DNA of 10,599 nucleotides, taken from NCBI GenBank assembly GCA_018365895.1, contig JAGZJD010000074.1, forward strand, positions 1 to 10,599, in the 5' to 3' direction. The position numbers and the translations under genes were made by a program. The notes under the pieces were generated by a model. That model was given only the letters and a program-made list of their open reading frames with translations. It was not told the DNA's origin and did not search any database. Below, piece by piece: positions 1 to 6,451 of the stretch. Origin of the DNA: Lachnospiraceae bacterium. Its GTDB lineage: Bacteria > Bacillota_A > Clostridia > Lachnospirales > Lachnospiraceae. The stretch's first letter is position 1; each line of letters opens with the position of its first letter.

Positions 1-42
1 AACAAAATGGATGTCCCCTGTAAAATACAGGGAAACATCCAT
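1..42 (-). terminator. Intrinsic terminator downstream of the NlpC/P60 gene
   Basis: Read on the minus strand, an 8-bp outer stem (ATGGATGT at 42-35 with ACATCCAT at 14-7) and a 7-bp inner stem (CCCTGTA with TACAGGG, loop of 3) form a two-part hairpin with a small asymmetric internal loop. It is followed by TTTTGTT, which runs into the window edge. It sits about 100 bp beyond the stop of the minus-strand hydrolase gene and no other gene intervenes, so it most likely ends that transcript. The U-tract is short and the window cuts it off. Confidence 0.75.
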
Positions 43-143
43 ATCTTGCTGTGCCTAATTCATAAAATCAATGTGTCCAGGATTCTGGGTACATATCAAT
101 TCAGAGTGTTTCTCTTTATCCGATAGTTTCTATCATATAAATT

Positions 144-1250
144 CTACCAATATCTGCGATACCACGGGGAACCGTATACATTTGCAACTTTTACGACATC
201 GCCCGGCTGTGGTGCGTGGATCATCTGACCGCCGCCGATATAAATTCCAACATGTCCGGAATAGCATACGATGTCTCCCGGAAGTGGATTCGATACCGCT
301 TTTCCACCGGAACCCTGAGGTCCTGACGTTCTAGGAATGGAAATTCCTGCTACCCGGTGTGCATACTGTGTCAGTCCAGAACAATCAAGTCCGGAACCCG
401 GCGTTGTTCCTCCCCATACATATGGCACTCCAAGCTGTGAATAAGCTGCATTTACAATCGCCTGTGCAACGCTTGTATCACCGCTTCCTCCCTGTGATGT
501 ATTACCACCTGAGACATTACTGTTCCCTGATGAAACATTGCTATCTGTCTGATCCGTTGGTCTGTTATCATTGTTGCTATTGCTATTATTATTAGAAGCA
601 GATTGGTTAGCTGCCTCCTCAGCTGCTCTTCTTGCAGCTTCTTCTGCTGCCGCCTGCACAATTGCTGCCTGAAGCTGTTCATCAAGTTCTGCAACTTCTG
701 CTCGCTTTTCTTCCACCATTGTGCTGATGTTTGCTTTTTCCTGTTCAAATTCTGCCTGTTTAGCCATCAATTCCGTCTGTTGCTGTTCAAGCTCTGCTTT
801 CAATGTTTCAACCTGTTTTTTTGTATCCACATACTCTTCCAGCTTCTGTCTATCGTACTGATGTACATTCTGAATATATTCTGCTTTATTTAATACTTCC
901 GAAATACTTTTGGATTCCAGAAGTCCCGTCAGGAAAGAAGTATTGCCCTCTTCATACATATAACGAATCCGGAGCTTCATCGCTTCATACTGCTCATCTT
1001 CTTTTTCCTGAGCCGCTGCCAGATCCACCTCAGCCTGCGCGATCTTCTCACCCGTTTCTACCAACTGACCTTCCAGTTCATTGATATTTTCAATTGTTTT
1101 TGCCAGATCATTCTTTAAACTTTCCAGTGCGTTTTCTGACGCTTCTTTTGACTGCCTGATCCCTTCCACATCCGGCGCTGCAAATACCGGTGTCACCGCT
1201 AAGGATGCGGCAAGTACCGCTGCAAGAACTGCTTTCCCAAATTTATTCAT
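144..1250 (-). CDS. Secreted coiled-coil NlpC/P60 (C40) peptidoglycan hydrolase
   Basis: This 368-residue exported protein is predicted to cut peptide stems of peptidoglycan (the NlpC/P60 family acts as D,L-endopeptidases). Residues 1-25 are a signal peptide with a short basic start, an Ala/Leu-rich core and a likely AxA cleavage site (VFA-AP). Residues about 28-215 are a long Glu/Gln/Lys/Ala-rich coiled coil like that of PcsB/RipA-type hydrolases. Residues about 216-257 are a Ser/Asn/Gly-rich low-complexity linker. Residues about 260-368 are the catalytic domain, with Cys290 in LDCSG, His333 in GHVGIY and a third polar residue, probably His345. The domain is complete and ends in an aromatic tail. 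An AGGAAA motif 10 nt upstream supports the start. In relatives the coiled coil restrains or places the enzyme; that role here, and any FtsEX partnership, is inference. It is transcribed alone from a promoter at 1293-1321. Confidence 0.93.
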   Translation of the reverse strand: MNKFGKAVLAAVLAASLAVTPVFAAPDVEGIRQSKEASENALESLKNDLAKTIENINELEGQLVETGEKIAQAEVDLAAAQEKEDEQYEAMKLRIRYMYEEGNTSFLTGLLESKSISEVLNKAEYIQNVHQYDRQKLEEYVDTKKQVETLKAELEQQQTELMAKQAEFEQEKANISTMVEEKRAEVAELDEQLQAAIVQAAAEEAARRAAEEAANQSASNNNSNSNNDNRPTDQTDSNVSSGNSNVSGGNTSQGGSGDTSVAQAIVNAAYSQLGVPYVWGGTTPGSGLDCSGLTQYAHRVAGISIPRTSGPQGSGGKAVSNPLPGDIVCYSGHVGIYIGGGQMIHAPQPGDVVKVANVYGSPWYRRYW

Positions 1251-1292
1251 AGATTCACCATTTCCTATATTCTAAATTTTATTTCTTGCGCT

Positions 1293-1321
1293 AGTATATT
1301 ACATTTTTTCAAAAAAAGCAA
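1293..1321 (-). promoter_or_regulatory. Sigma-A promoter of the NlpC/P60 gene
   Basis: On the minus strand, TTGCTT (1321-1316) and TATACT (1298-1293) are separated by exactly 17 bp. The -10 is about 40 bp upstream of the start codon, which leaves a short leader. Both hexamers are close to the Gram-positive housekeeping consensus. Confidence 0.65.
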
Positions 1322-1327
1322 TACTTT

Positions 1328-1344
1328 TTAATATTTTTGTAACA
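1328..1344 (-). promoter_or_regulatory. Possible WalR-like direct repeat upstream of the hydrolase promoter
   Basis: Minus-strand TGTTAC-N5-TATTAA fits the WalR (YycF) consensus TGTWAH-N5-TGTWAH at 11 of 12 defined positions and ends 6 bp before the -35. WalRK controls cell-wall hydrolases in Bacilli. The TGTTAC half also belongs to a 7-bp inverted repeat (GTAACAT at 1339-1345 and ATGTTAC at 1358-1364). The region is very AT-rich, so a chance match is possible. Confidence 0.3.
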
Positions 1345-1398
1345 TTTCTATTATTTTATGTTACTATTTCTTTCCCAAACATCATAGTAATGAGCAGA

Positions 1399-2289
1399 TT
1401 ACTTCTCTTCTGAAATCTTTTCATCTTTTTGATCATTCATAAAAAATTTTACATAAATTCCAGAAGCTGCTGCTGCACAGAGGATGGAGACCAGACTGAT
1501 CCGCAACGGATTTTCAAACATCCAGGTAAACCCTCCCGCTTCCGTCAGAAGCACTGAAACAATATTTACCATGCCATGTGCTAACACAGGCGCTGCCAGC
1601 GAATGATATTTTTCATACAAATACGCCAGAAGCAATCCCATTCCAAAGGCATAAAGCATCTGTATCATATTTCCGTGGAAAAATCCGAACAAAATTGCAG
1701 ATGTAAACATTGCATTTTTAAAAGAAAAATCATCTCTCAGTCTTTTATAGATCAATCCTCGGAAAATCAATTCCTCACTAAGTGGTGTGATCAGTCCATA
1801 ACCAATCAGCTGTCCAATCAACGGAATCGCATACTGTTTTACTGATGTTTCTGCATAAGCTTCCGAGGCAATCGCCAGATCTGCAAGCAGCGAAATATTA
1901 TTCAGTACAAGCCCGACTGCCGCTGCAAATGGTATAATAATCAGAAATTTCGTCCACTTCACTTTTTGAGAACTCATCTGCCCAACTGCTGTCGTTTGTT
2001 TTCTCTTCTTTTCATCTCTATGAAACAAAATCCACATAATCGGAATCGTACACAGCGCCGTTACAAGGGCTAAATGAGCAGAGTGAGCCAGCACCTCATT
2101 CGTCTGCTCCATCACATATTCCATAATTGCCTGCTGATCTGCACTCATAATTACTTTCATATATTCATCAAAATTCAGCAGAAGCACCGCAGTACTTGCC
2201 GCCATTGAAACTGCTAAAGCCACAATATTTTGAATAATTATCGGACCAAGCATATACCAGAACTGTCCAAAACAGCCTTTTTTCTGCAT
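1399..2289 (-). CDS. CPBP family (Abi/CAAX-type) intramembrane metalloprotease
   Basis: This 296-residue polytopic membrane protein carries the three CPBP signatures: EEXXXR at Glu172-Glu173-Arg177 (SEELIFRG), FXXXH at Phe201-His205 (FGFFH) and HXXXN at His238-Asn242 (HGMVN). These residues form the metal/water-activating site of the Rce1/Abi superfamily. Hydrophobic segments lie near 15-38, 70-90, 115-135, 150-170, 192-225, 231-248 and 262-284, with a basic loop near 91-113. The C-terminus is charged (DQKDEKISEEK). Family members are CAAX-prenyl-protease homologues linked in bacteria to bacteriocin self-immunity or membrane protein processing. No bacteriocin gene is adjacent, so the substrate is unknown. 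A GAGG ribosome site 7 nt or so from the ATG and a consensus promoter support the start. No clear terminator separates it from the hydrolase gene. Confidence 0.9.
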   Translation of the reverse strand: MQKKGCFGQFWYMLGPIIIQNIVALAVSMAASTAVLLLNFDEYMKVIMSADQQAIMEYVMEQTNEVLAHSAHLALVTALCTIPIMWILFHRDEKKRKQTTAVGQMSSQKVKWTKFLIIIPFAAAVGLVLNNISLLADLAIASEAYAETSVKQYAIPLIGQLIGYGLITPLSEELIFRGLIYKRLRDDFSFKNAMFTSAILFGFFHGNMIQMLYAFGMGLLLAYLYEKYHSLAAPVLAHGMVNIVSVLLTEAGGFTWMFENPLRISLVSILCAAAASGIYVKFFMNDQKDEKISEEK

Positions 2290-2331
2290 AAAATTTCCTC
2301 ACATTCTTCATTTTTTGCCAAACTATTATTT

Positions 2332-2360
2332 ATTCTACTTCTCTTTCTCCAAAGTTTCAA
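2332..2360 (-). promoter_or_regulatory. Sigma-A promoter of the CPBP protease gene
   Basis: Minus-strand TTGAAA (2360-2355) and TAGAAT (2337-2332) are separated by 17 bp, about 43 bp from the protease start codon. It is back to back with, and does not overlap, the thiT promoter, whose -35 starts at 2392. Confidence 0.65.
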
Positions 2361-2391
2361 CCGTAAATCCGGATTATTTATGAATTCTTTC

Positions 2392-2420
2392 TTGACTTTT
2401 ACTGTCATTGCAACTATGAT
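2392..2420 (+). promoter_or_regulatory. Sigma-A promoter of the riboswitch-thiT transcript
   Basis: TTGACT (2392-2397) and TATGAT (2415-2420) are separated by exactly 17 bp. Transcription would begin near 2427, about 16 nt before the conserved riboswitch core, giving a leader of about 100 nt. Confidence 0.8.
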
Positions 2421-2442
2421 TAAGTCCGTAAAATATATATAG

Positions 2443-2525
2443 TAACTAGGGGAGCATTTTGCTGAGACACATTTTATGTGAACCCTCATTACTTGATCCA
2501 GATAATACTGGCGAAAGGAAGGAGA
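2443..2525 (+). promoter_or_regulatory. TPP (THI-box) riboswitch controlling thiT
   Basis: The conserved TPP aptamer core is present in order: AGGGG, then GCTGAGA (2461-2467), then ACCC, then CTTGATCCAGATAATACTGG (2492-2511) and GCGAAAGGA. Pairings visible by eye are AGGGG with CCCT (P2), a perfect CACAT-TTT-ATGTG hairpin as the variable P3a arm, CCAG with CTGG (P5) and a likely CTT with AAG (P4). The 3' flank GGAAGGAG (2517-2524) is also the ribosome binding site of thiT, 5 nt from its ATG. No terminator hairpin lies between aptamer and gene. Thiamine pyrophosphate binding therefore probably lowers translation by hiding the ribosome site. A long P1 helix is not obvious by eye. Confidence 0.95.
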
Positions 2526-2529
2526 TTTT

Positions 2530-3084
2530 ATGAATCAGACATCAAAAACTGCTGCCGCATCTTACGGCACAACTAAGAAACTCGTATTTTCAGCAATGGC
2601 TATTGCATTAGCTACAGTCACATCTTATATTAAGGTATTTGAGTTACCTATGGGAGGATCTGTTACTCTTTGCAGTATGCTATTCATTTCTTTAATTGGA
2701 TATTGGTTCGGTCCAAAAGCCGGAATTCTTACCGGTATCGCCCACGGAATCCTTCAATTTATTTTAGAACCTTATATCCTTAGCATCCCACAGGTTGTCA
2801 TTGATTACTTTTTTGCTTTCGGAGCTCTTGGCTGTTCCGGATTTTTCCGCAATCAAAAGCACGGATTGGTCCTGGGCTATATTGCCGCAGTATTAGGCCG
2901 CTATTTCTTTGCGGTACTGTCCGGAGTTGTCTTTTTTGCTTCTGCAGCTCCAGAAACTATGCACCCTCTTGTATACTCTATCATTTATAATGGTTCTTAC
3001 TTAGGACTTGAAGCGATTATTACTATTATCCTTCTCACATTGCCTCCTGTTCGACAGGCAATTACAAAGCTAAAAGCAATTTAA
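2530..3084 (+). CDS. thiT: Energy-coupled thiamine transporter S component ThiT
   Basis: This 184-residue membrane protein has about six hydrophobic segments and is the substrate-binding (S) subunit of an ECF-type vitamin importer. No ECF ATPases or EcfT are nearby, so it would borrow a shared energizing module encoded elsewhere (group II ECF). The TPP riboswitch directly in front is strong independent evidence for thiamine or a precursor as substrate. Family-typical stretches are the GGSVTL segment near 42-47, GPKAGILTGIAHGILQF near 61-77 and YSIIYNGSY near 149-157. From remembered Lactococcus lactis ThiT numbering, the pocket residues align as Glu84 to Asp92, His125 to Ala128, Trp133 to Phe136, with Tyr146 (Tyr149) and Asn151 (Asn154) kept. 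The ligand may therefore be held differently. It is transcribed alone and ends in a hairpin terminator just downstream. Confidence 0.92.
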   Translation: MNQTSKTAAASYGTTKKLVFSAMAIALATVTSYIKVFELPMGGSVTLCSMLFISLIGYWFGPKAGILTGIAHGILQFILEPYILSIPQVVIDYFFAFGALGCSGFFRNQKHGLVLGYIAAVLGRYFFAVLSGVVFFASAAPETMHPLVYSIIYNGSYLGLEAIITIILLTLPPVRQAITKLKAI

Positions 3085-3093
3085 TTTCACAAC

Positions 3094-3133
3094 AAAACCG
3101 GAAGACTCCAAACGAATCTTCCGGTTTTGATTT
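3094..3133. terminator. Shared (bidirectional) terminator between thiT and alaX
   Basis: A perfect 12-bp stem, AAAACCGGAAGA (3094-3105) with TCTTCCGGTTTT (3117-3128), encloses an 11-nt loop. On the plus strand it runs into TTTTGATTTTT, a good terminator for thiT. On the minus strand the 3' arm also ends in TTTT (then GTTGTG), so it can also end the argS-alaX transcript, whose stop lies 35 bp away. Confidence 0.88.
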
Positions 3134-3162
3134 TTCTCAATAATCGTTAAATGTTACAGCAT

Positions 3163-4404
3163 CTAATCCTCTACCTGTGCTTTTATTTCTCGAATTAACT
3201 GTTCAATTTCCTGGCGTTCTGTCTGAAGCGCTCCCTGTACCATATCAGGTTTACCGCCTCCTCTTCCGTGACACCGGTCATTCAACCATTTCGCAATCTT
3301 TCTGGCATCTTCCGTTTTACTTGCCGCTACGTATTTAAACTCGTGACATTCTGCCTCTCCATCCCCATTCACAAGAATACAAGTATCCACTTCTTTCTCC
3401 ATCAACAGATTTACATATTCTCTCATCTGCACTCCGTCAAGCTCCTCTTCAAGAACAATCAGCACCCGTCCGACTGGATTTTGATTTTCTGCTTTGTAGG
3501 AAAGAATCTGACTCATCAGTGCCGCTTTTTCATTTGTCAAGCGGTAGATCTCTTCTTTCAGGCGCTCTACTGCATCTGCTGCCTCATCTTCTTTTACAGA
3601 AAGAGAAGTGGAAATCTTCTGCACAAGTGCTTCTTTTCGATTATAGTCCCCCAACGCGCGAAAACCACACTGCATTGTGATTCGGACACCGCCTTTATAA
3701 TTCTGCATCCCAACGAATTTAATCATACCGATCTGCCCCGTCTGTTTCACATGCGGTGCACAGCAGGCGCATATATCATACCCCGGAATGGTAACAATCC
3801 TTACTTGACCTTCAATCTCAATTTTACTCCGATAATCAATTGTCTTCAATTCCTCATGATTTGGATAAGAAACTTCCACCGGGATATTTTCTGCAATTGC
3901 TCCATTTGCTTTTTGTTCCACTTCCCGAAGCTGTTTCTTTGTCAAAGCACCGTCAAAGTCCAGTGTGACATAGTCTTTCGCAAGATGAAAGCCCACGTTA
4001 TGATAGCCATAAATACTGTTTACCAAACCGGACACAATATGTTCTCCTGTATGCTGCTGCATTTTGGAAAACCGATCCGTCCAGTCAATCTTCCCATGTA
4101 CGTTGCTTCCTACCTCCAGCGGCCGATCTCCCTTATGATAAATCTGTCCATTTTTCTCTTGCACATCCGTAATATGTACCGTCTCTTCTTCCCGGCTGCA
4201 CATACTTTCCGTTATTGTCTTCTGGTCATTCTGACCAGATGTGCACCAGAGCATTCCTGTATCTGCACTCTGACCTCCGCCCTCCGGAAAGAAAACAGTC
4301 TGATCAAGTACGATCAAATATGTTCCCTCTTGCTCTTTGCATTCTGTTACCACAGCATCAAATTCCTGCCGGAAACTATCCTCGTAAAATAATTTTTTCG
4401 TCAC
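3163..4404 (-). CDS. Long AlaX-type alanyl-tRNA editing protein with DHHA1 domain
   Basis: This 413-residue free-standing editing enzyme, related to the editing and C-terminal parts of AlaRS, is expected to hydrolyse mischarged Ser- or Gly-tRNA(Ala). Residues about 4-100 form the beta-rich AlaX N-domain with the conserved PEGGGQSADTG (40-50). The zinc site is His118/His122 (HTGEH) and Cys214/His218 (CCAPH). A helical stretch near 265-305 leads to a DHHA1-like C-terminal domain with GRGGGKPD at 380-387, matching the AlaRS C-domain signature. The frame stays open to 4497, but that 31-residue extension is low-complexity (Ser/Arg/Asp), overlaps the argS end and is unlike the family. The GTG at 4404 has a perfect AGGAGG 7 nt upstream and gives the normal start TKKLFYED. 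The gene follows argS by 55 nt in a likely operon. DHHA1 may bind tRNA or mediate dimerisation. Confidence 0.9.
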   Translation of the reverse strand: MTKKLFYEDSFRQEFDAVVTECKEQEGTYLIVLDQTVFFPEGGGQSADTGMLWCTSGQNDQKTITESMCSREEETVHITDVQEKNGQIYHKGDRPLEVGSNVHGKIDWTDRFSKMQQHTGEHIVSGLVNSIYGYHNVGFHLAKDYVTLDFDGALTKKQLREVEQKANGAIAENIPVEVSYPNHEELKTIDYRSKIEIEGQVRIVTIPGYDICACCAPHVKQTGQIGMIKFVGMQNYKGGVRITMQCGFRALGDYNRKEALVQKISTSLSVKEDEAADAVERLKEEIYRLTNEKAALMSQILSYKAENQNPVGRVLIVLEEELDGVQMREYVNLLMEKEVDTCILVNGDGEAECHEFKYVAASKTEDARKIAKWLNDRCHGRGGGKPDMVQGALQTERQEIEQLIREIKAQVED

Positions 4405-4411
4405 TGTTCTG

Positions 4412-4417
4412 CCTCCT
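4412..4417 (-). promoter_or_regulatory. Ribosome binding site fixing the alaX start at GTG 4404
   Basis: Minus-strand AGGAGG ends 7 nt before GTG at 4404-4402. No comparable site precedes the upstream ATG at 4497, which would lie inside argS. Confidence 0.85.
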
Positions 4418-4459
4418 GATCTTTGATCTGATCTTTCTGACGATCTGTCGCTGGCTTGA

Positions 4460-6226
4460 CTACATCCGCTCCGGTGCTTCAAATCCCAACAAATCAATAC
4501 ATGTTTCCAGTACTTTTCTTGTCAGTTTCAAAAGTGCAATATAGCTTTCCCGACGTGTTGTATCTTCTTCTGAGAGAATCTTTGTCTCATGGTAGAAACG
4601 GTTAAATGCATTTGCAAGATCATAAATATATGCACAGATTTTATGTGGCGCTGTATCTTTGTATGCATTTTCAATCACTTCATTAAATTTAGAAACTTCA
4701 AGCATTAAAGCTTTCTCACTTGGATTTGCCGGCGCCAGAAGTTCACAGCCTTCCAGGCTATTTCCGCTTTCTGCATATTTATTCATAATAGACTTAATAC
4801 GAACAATTGTGTAGAGAATATACGGTCCTGTATTCCCCTCAAAAGATGTAAACCGATCAATGTCAAATACATAATCTTTTGATGCTTGATTGGAAAGATC
4901 TCCGTATTTCAAAGCAGATAATCCTACAATCTGAGCTGTCTTTCTTCCCTCATCTTCTGAAACAGTGCGGTTTTCTACAATCTTTTTATACATTTCTTCA
5001 TTAATCTCATTGATCAGATTTTCAAGACGCATTACACCGCCTTCTCTTGTCTTAAACGGTTTTCCGTCTTTTCCGTTCATCGTACCAAAACCAAGGAATT
5101 TTAATTCTACTTCATCCCGTACAATTCCTGTTTTCTTTGCACAACGGAATACCTGTACAAAATGCAGTTCCTGCCGTTTATCAACCACATAAATCACTTC
5201 ATCCGGAGCCACAAGCTTTTCTCGCTCCACAAGTGTTGCAAGATCTGTTGTGTCATAGAGTGCTGCCCCATCTGATTTCAGAATCATGCATGGCGGAATC
5301 TCTTTTGTATCTGTCTCTTCTTTCACATCTACAACAAGCGCACCTTCGTCATAGTGTGCAAATCCATCTGCTTTCATCTTCTCTACCATTGGTGCAATAT
5401 ATTCCTGGGCATCTGACTCACCTTTCCACCACTCAAATGTTACATCCAGATTATAATAATTCTTCTTCAGATCCTCGATAGATACATTCATAATATGCTT
5501 CCAAAGAGCCCGATAGCCCGGTCTTCCATTTTGAAGAAGGAATGTTGCCTGTAGCGCTTCTTCTCTGTAATCCTCATGCTCTTTTGCAAACCCACTTGCA
5601 TATGGATAGATTTCTTCCAATTCACTGATCGTAAATGGAGCTTCTGTCGGATATTCTCCCTGAAATTCCTCATCAAAATAAGGAAGCTCCGGATGGCGTT
5701 TCTTCATTTCTGTAATGATCAGCCCCATCTGATATCCCCAATCGCCAAGGTGTGTGTCGCCAATCACTTCATGTCCTGCGAATTTTGCAATACGTTTGAC
5801 ACTCTCACCAATAACCGCTGAACGTAAATGTCCCACATGAAGAGGTTTCGCCACGTTTGCTCCGCCGTAGTCCACAATGATCTTTTTAGGATGTTCTGCT
5901 GTTTCCATTCCAAGTTTCGCATCCTGATCCATCTCTTTTAAATAAGAAGAAACAAATTCCGGATCCAGTTTTAAATTAATAAATCCTGGATTTACTGCAT
6001 CAACTTCTGCGAAGCACTTGCTGTCAACAAGCTTTTCTTTCACATCATTCGCAATCATGATCGGCGCTTTCTTATAGGTCTTTGCCCCCGCCATTGCACC
6101 ATTACATTGATATTCACACAAGTCAGGCCGATTAGATAAGGTTACTTTTCCAAAACTTCTGTCATAACCTGCCTGCTCAAAAGCATTTTCCAATTCTCCT
6201 GCAATGATTTCAGATATTTTTTTCAT
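4460..6226 (-). CDS. argS: Arginyl-tRNA synthetase (class I)
   Basis: This 588-residue cytoplasmic enzyme charges tRNA(Arg) with arginine using ATP. The N-terminal additive domain occupies about residues 1-95. The class I catalytic core follows, with the HIGH motif as HVGH at 130-133 within AKPLHVGHLRSAVIGES and the family segment GDWGYQMG near 161-168. In place of KMSKS there is GTMNGKDGKPFKTREG (381-396), the usual ArgRS variation. The GNTGPYILYT segment near 464-473 begins the DALR anticodon-binding domain, which runs to the C-terminal PERM. Length fits bacterial ArgRS. A GGGAG ribosome site lies 6 nt before the ATG. No T-box leader is visible upstream. It is the first gene of a probable operon with the Ala-tRNA editing gene, both serving aminoacylation and its accuracy. 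Confidence 0.97.
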   Translation of the reverse strand: MKKISEIIAGELENAFEQAGYDRSFGKVTLSNRPDLCEYQCNGAMAGAKTYKKAPIMIANDVKEKLVDSKCFAEVDAVNPGFINLKLDPEFVSSYLKEMDQDAKLGMETAEHPKKIIVDYGGANVAKPLHVGHLRSAVIGESVKRIAKFAGHEVIGDTHLGDWGYQMGLIITEMKKRHPELPYFDEEFQGEYPTEAPFTISELEEIYPYASGFAKEHEDYREEALQATFLLQNGRPGYRALWKHIMNVSIEDLKKNYYNLDVTFEWWKGESDAQEYIAPMVEKMKADGFAHYDEGALVVDVKEETDTKEIPPCMILKSDGAALYDTTDLATLVEREKLVAPDEVIYVVDKRQELHFVQVFRCAKKTGIVRDEVELKFLGFGTMNGKDGKPFKTREGGVMRLENLINEINEEMYKKIVENRTVSEDEGRKTAQIVGLSALKYGDLSNQASKDYVFDIDRFTSFEGNTGPYILYTIVRIKSIMNKYAESGNSLEGCELLAPANPSEKALMLEVSKFNEVIENAYKDTAPHKICAYIYDLANAFNRFYHETKILSEEDTTRRESYIALLKLTRKVLETCIDLLGFEAPERM

Positions 6227-6293
6227 CTCATTCTCCCTTTCTCTCGATTTTCTATTTTATATTTTGTGAGATTTTATGCATATTGCTTATCAC

Positions 6294-6322
6294 ATTCTAT
6301 CACAAGCTTTCATCTGCAACAA
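6294..6322 (-). promoter_or_regulatory. argS: Candidate promoter of argS-alaX
   Basis: Minus-strand TTGTTG (6322-6317) and TAGAAT (6299-6294) are separated by 17 bp, with an extended TG one base before the -10 (TGATAGAAT). This gives a leader of about 60 nt. The -35 is only fair, so the exact position is uncertain. Confidence 0.45.
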
Positions 6323-6373
6323 CTACTATTTTAACCTTTCCATATTTGATATTTCTTTCTTTTTAATTTTTCC

Positions 6374-6402
6374 TTGCTTTTTTTCTGCAAAAATGATACT
6401 TT
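6374..6402 (+). promoter_or_regulatory. Candidate promoter of hrb-nfo
   Basis: TTGCTT (6374-6379) and TACTTT (6397-6402) are 17 bp apart, with an extended TG (TGATACTTT). Transcription would start near 6409, about 43 nt ahead of the hrb start codon. Confidence 0.5.
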
Positions 6403-6419
6403 AATAGCAAAGAGATATC

Positions 6420-6432
6420 AGTAATAATTACT
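6420..6432 (+). promoter_or_regulatory. Perfect 13-bp dyad, possible operator of hrb-nfo
   Basis: AGTAATAATTACT is a perfect palindrome around a central A, lying between the predicted transcription start and the hrb ribosome site. Its core TAAT-A-ATTA equals the core of Fur/PerR boxes; across the 15-bp PerR consensus (TTATAATNATTATAA) 9 of 14 defined positions match. AT-rich DNA makes short dyads common, so operator function is a hypothesis. Confidence 0.35.
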
Positions 6433-6451
6433 ATTTTAAGGAGGTATTTAT

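Noticed and set aside
122..134. GATAG-TTT-CTATC hairpin downstream of the hydrolase gene
   Set aside because: The stem is 5 bp without a U-tract; the hairpin at 7-42 is the better terminator.
381..640. Low-complexity Ser/Asn/Gly codon run in the NlpC/P60 gene as a tandem repeat
   Set aside because: It is irregular and in frame, and it fits a flexible linker between the coiled coil and the catalytic domain.
1386..1403. AGTAAT/ATTACT inverted repeat at the end of the CPBP gene as a terminator
   Set aside because: The arms are only 6 bp, AT-rich and not followed by a T-run on the minus strand.
3268..4392. 374-codon plus-strand open frame opposite alaX
   Set aside because: It lies entirely antisense to a well-supported AlaX gene, its translation is Cys/His/Phe/Ile-rich without any domain, and no ribosome site is seen. 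It is a shadow of the real gene.
6227..6451. Possible T-box leader for argS
   Set aside because: The T-box core (AGGGTGGNACCGCG-like) and a following terminator are absent, and the predicted argS leader is only about 60 nt.
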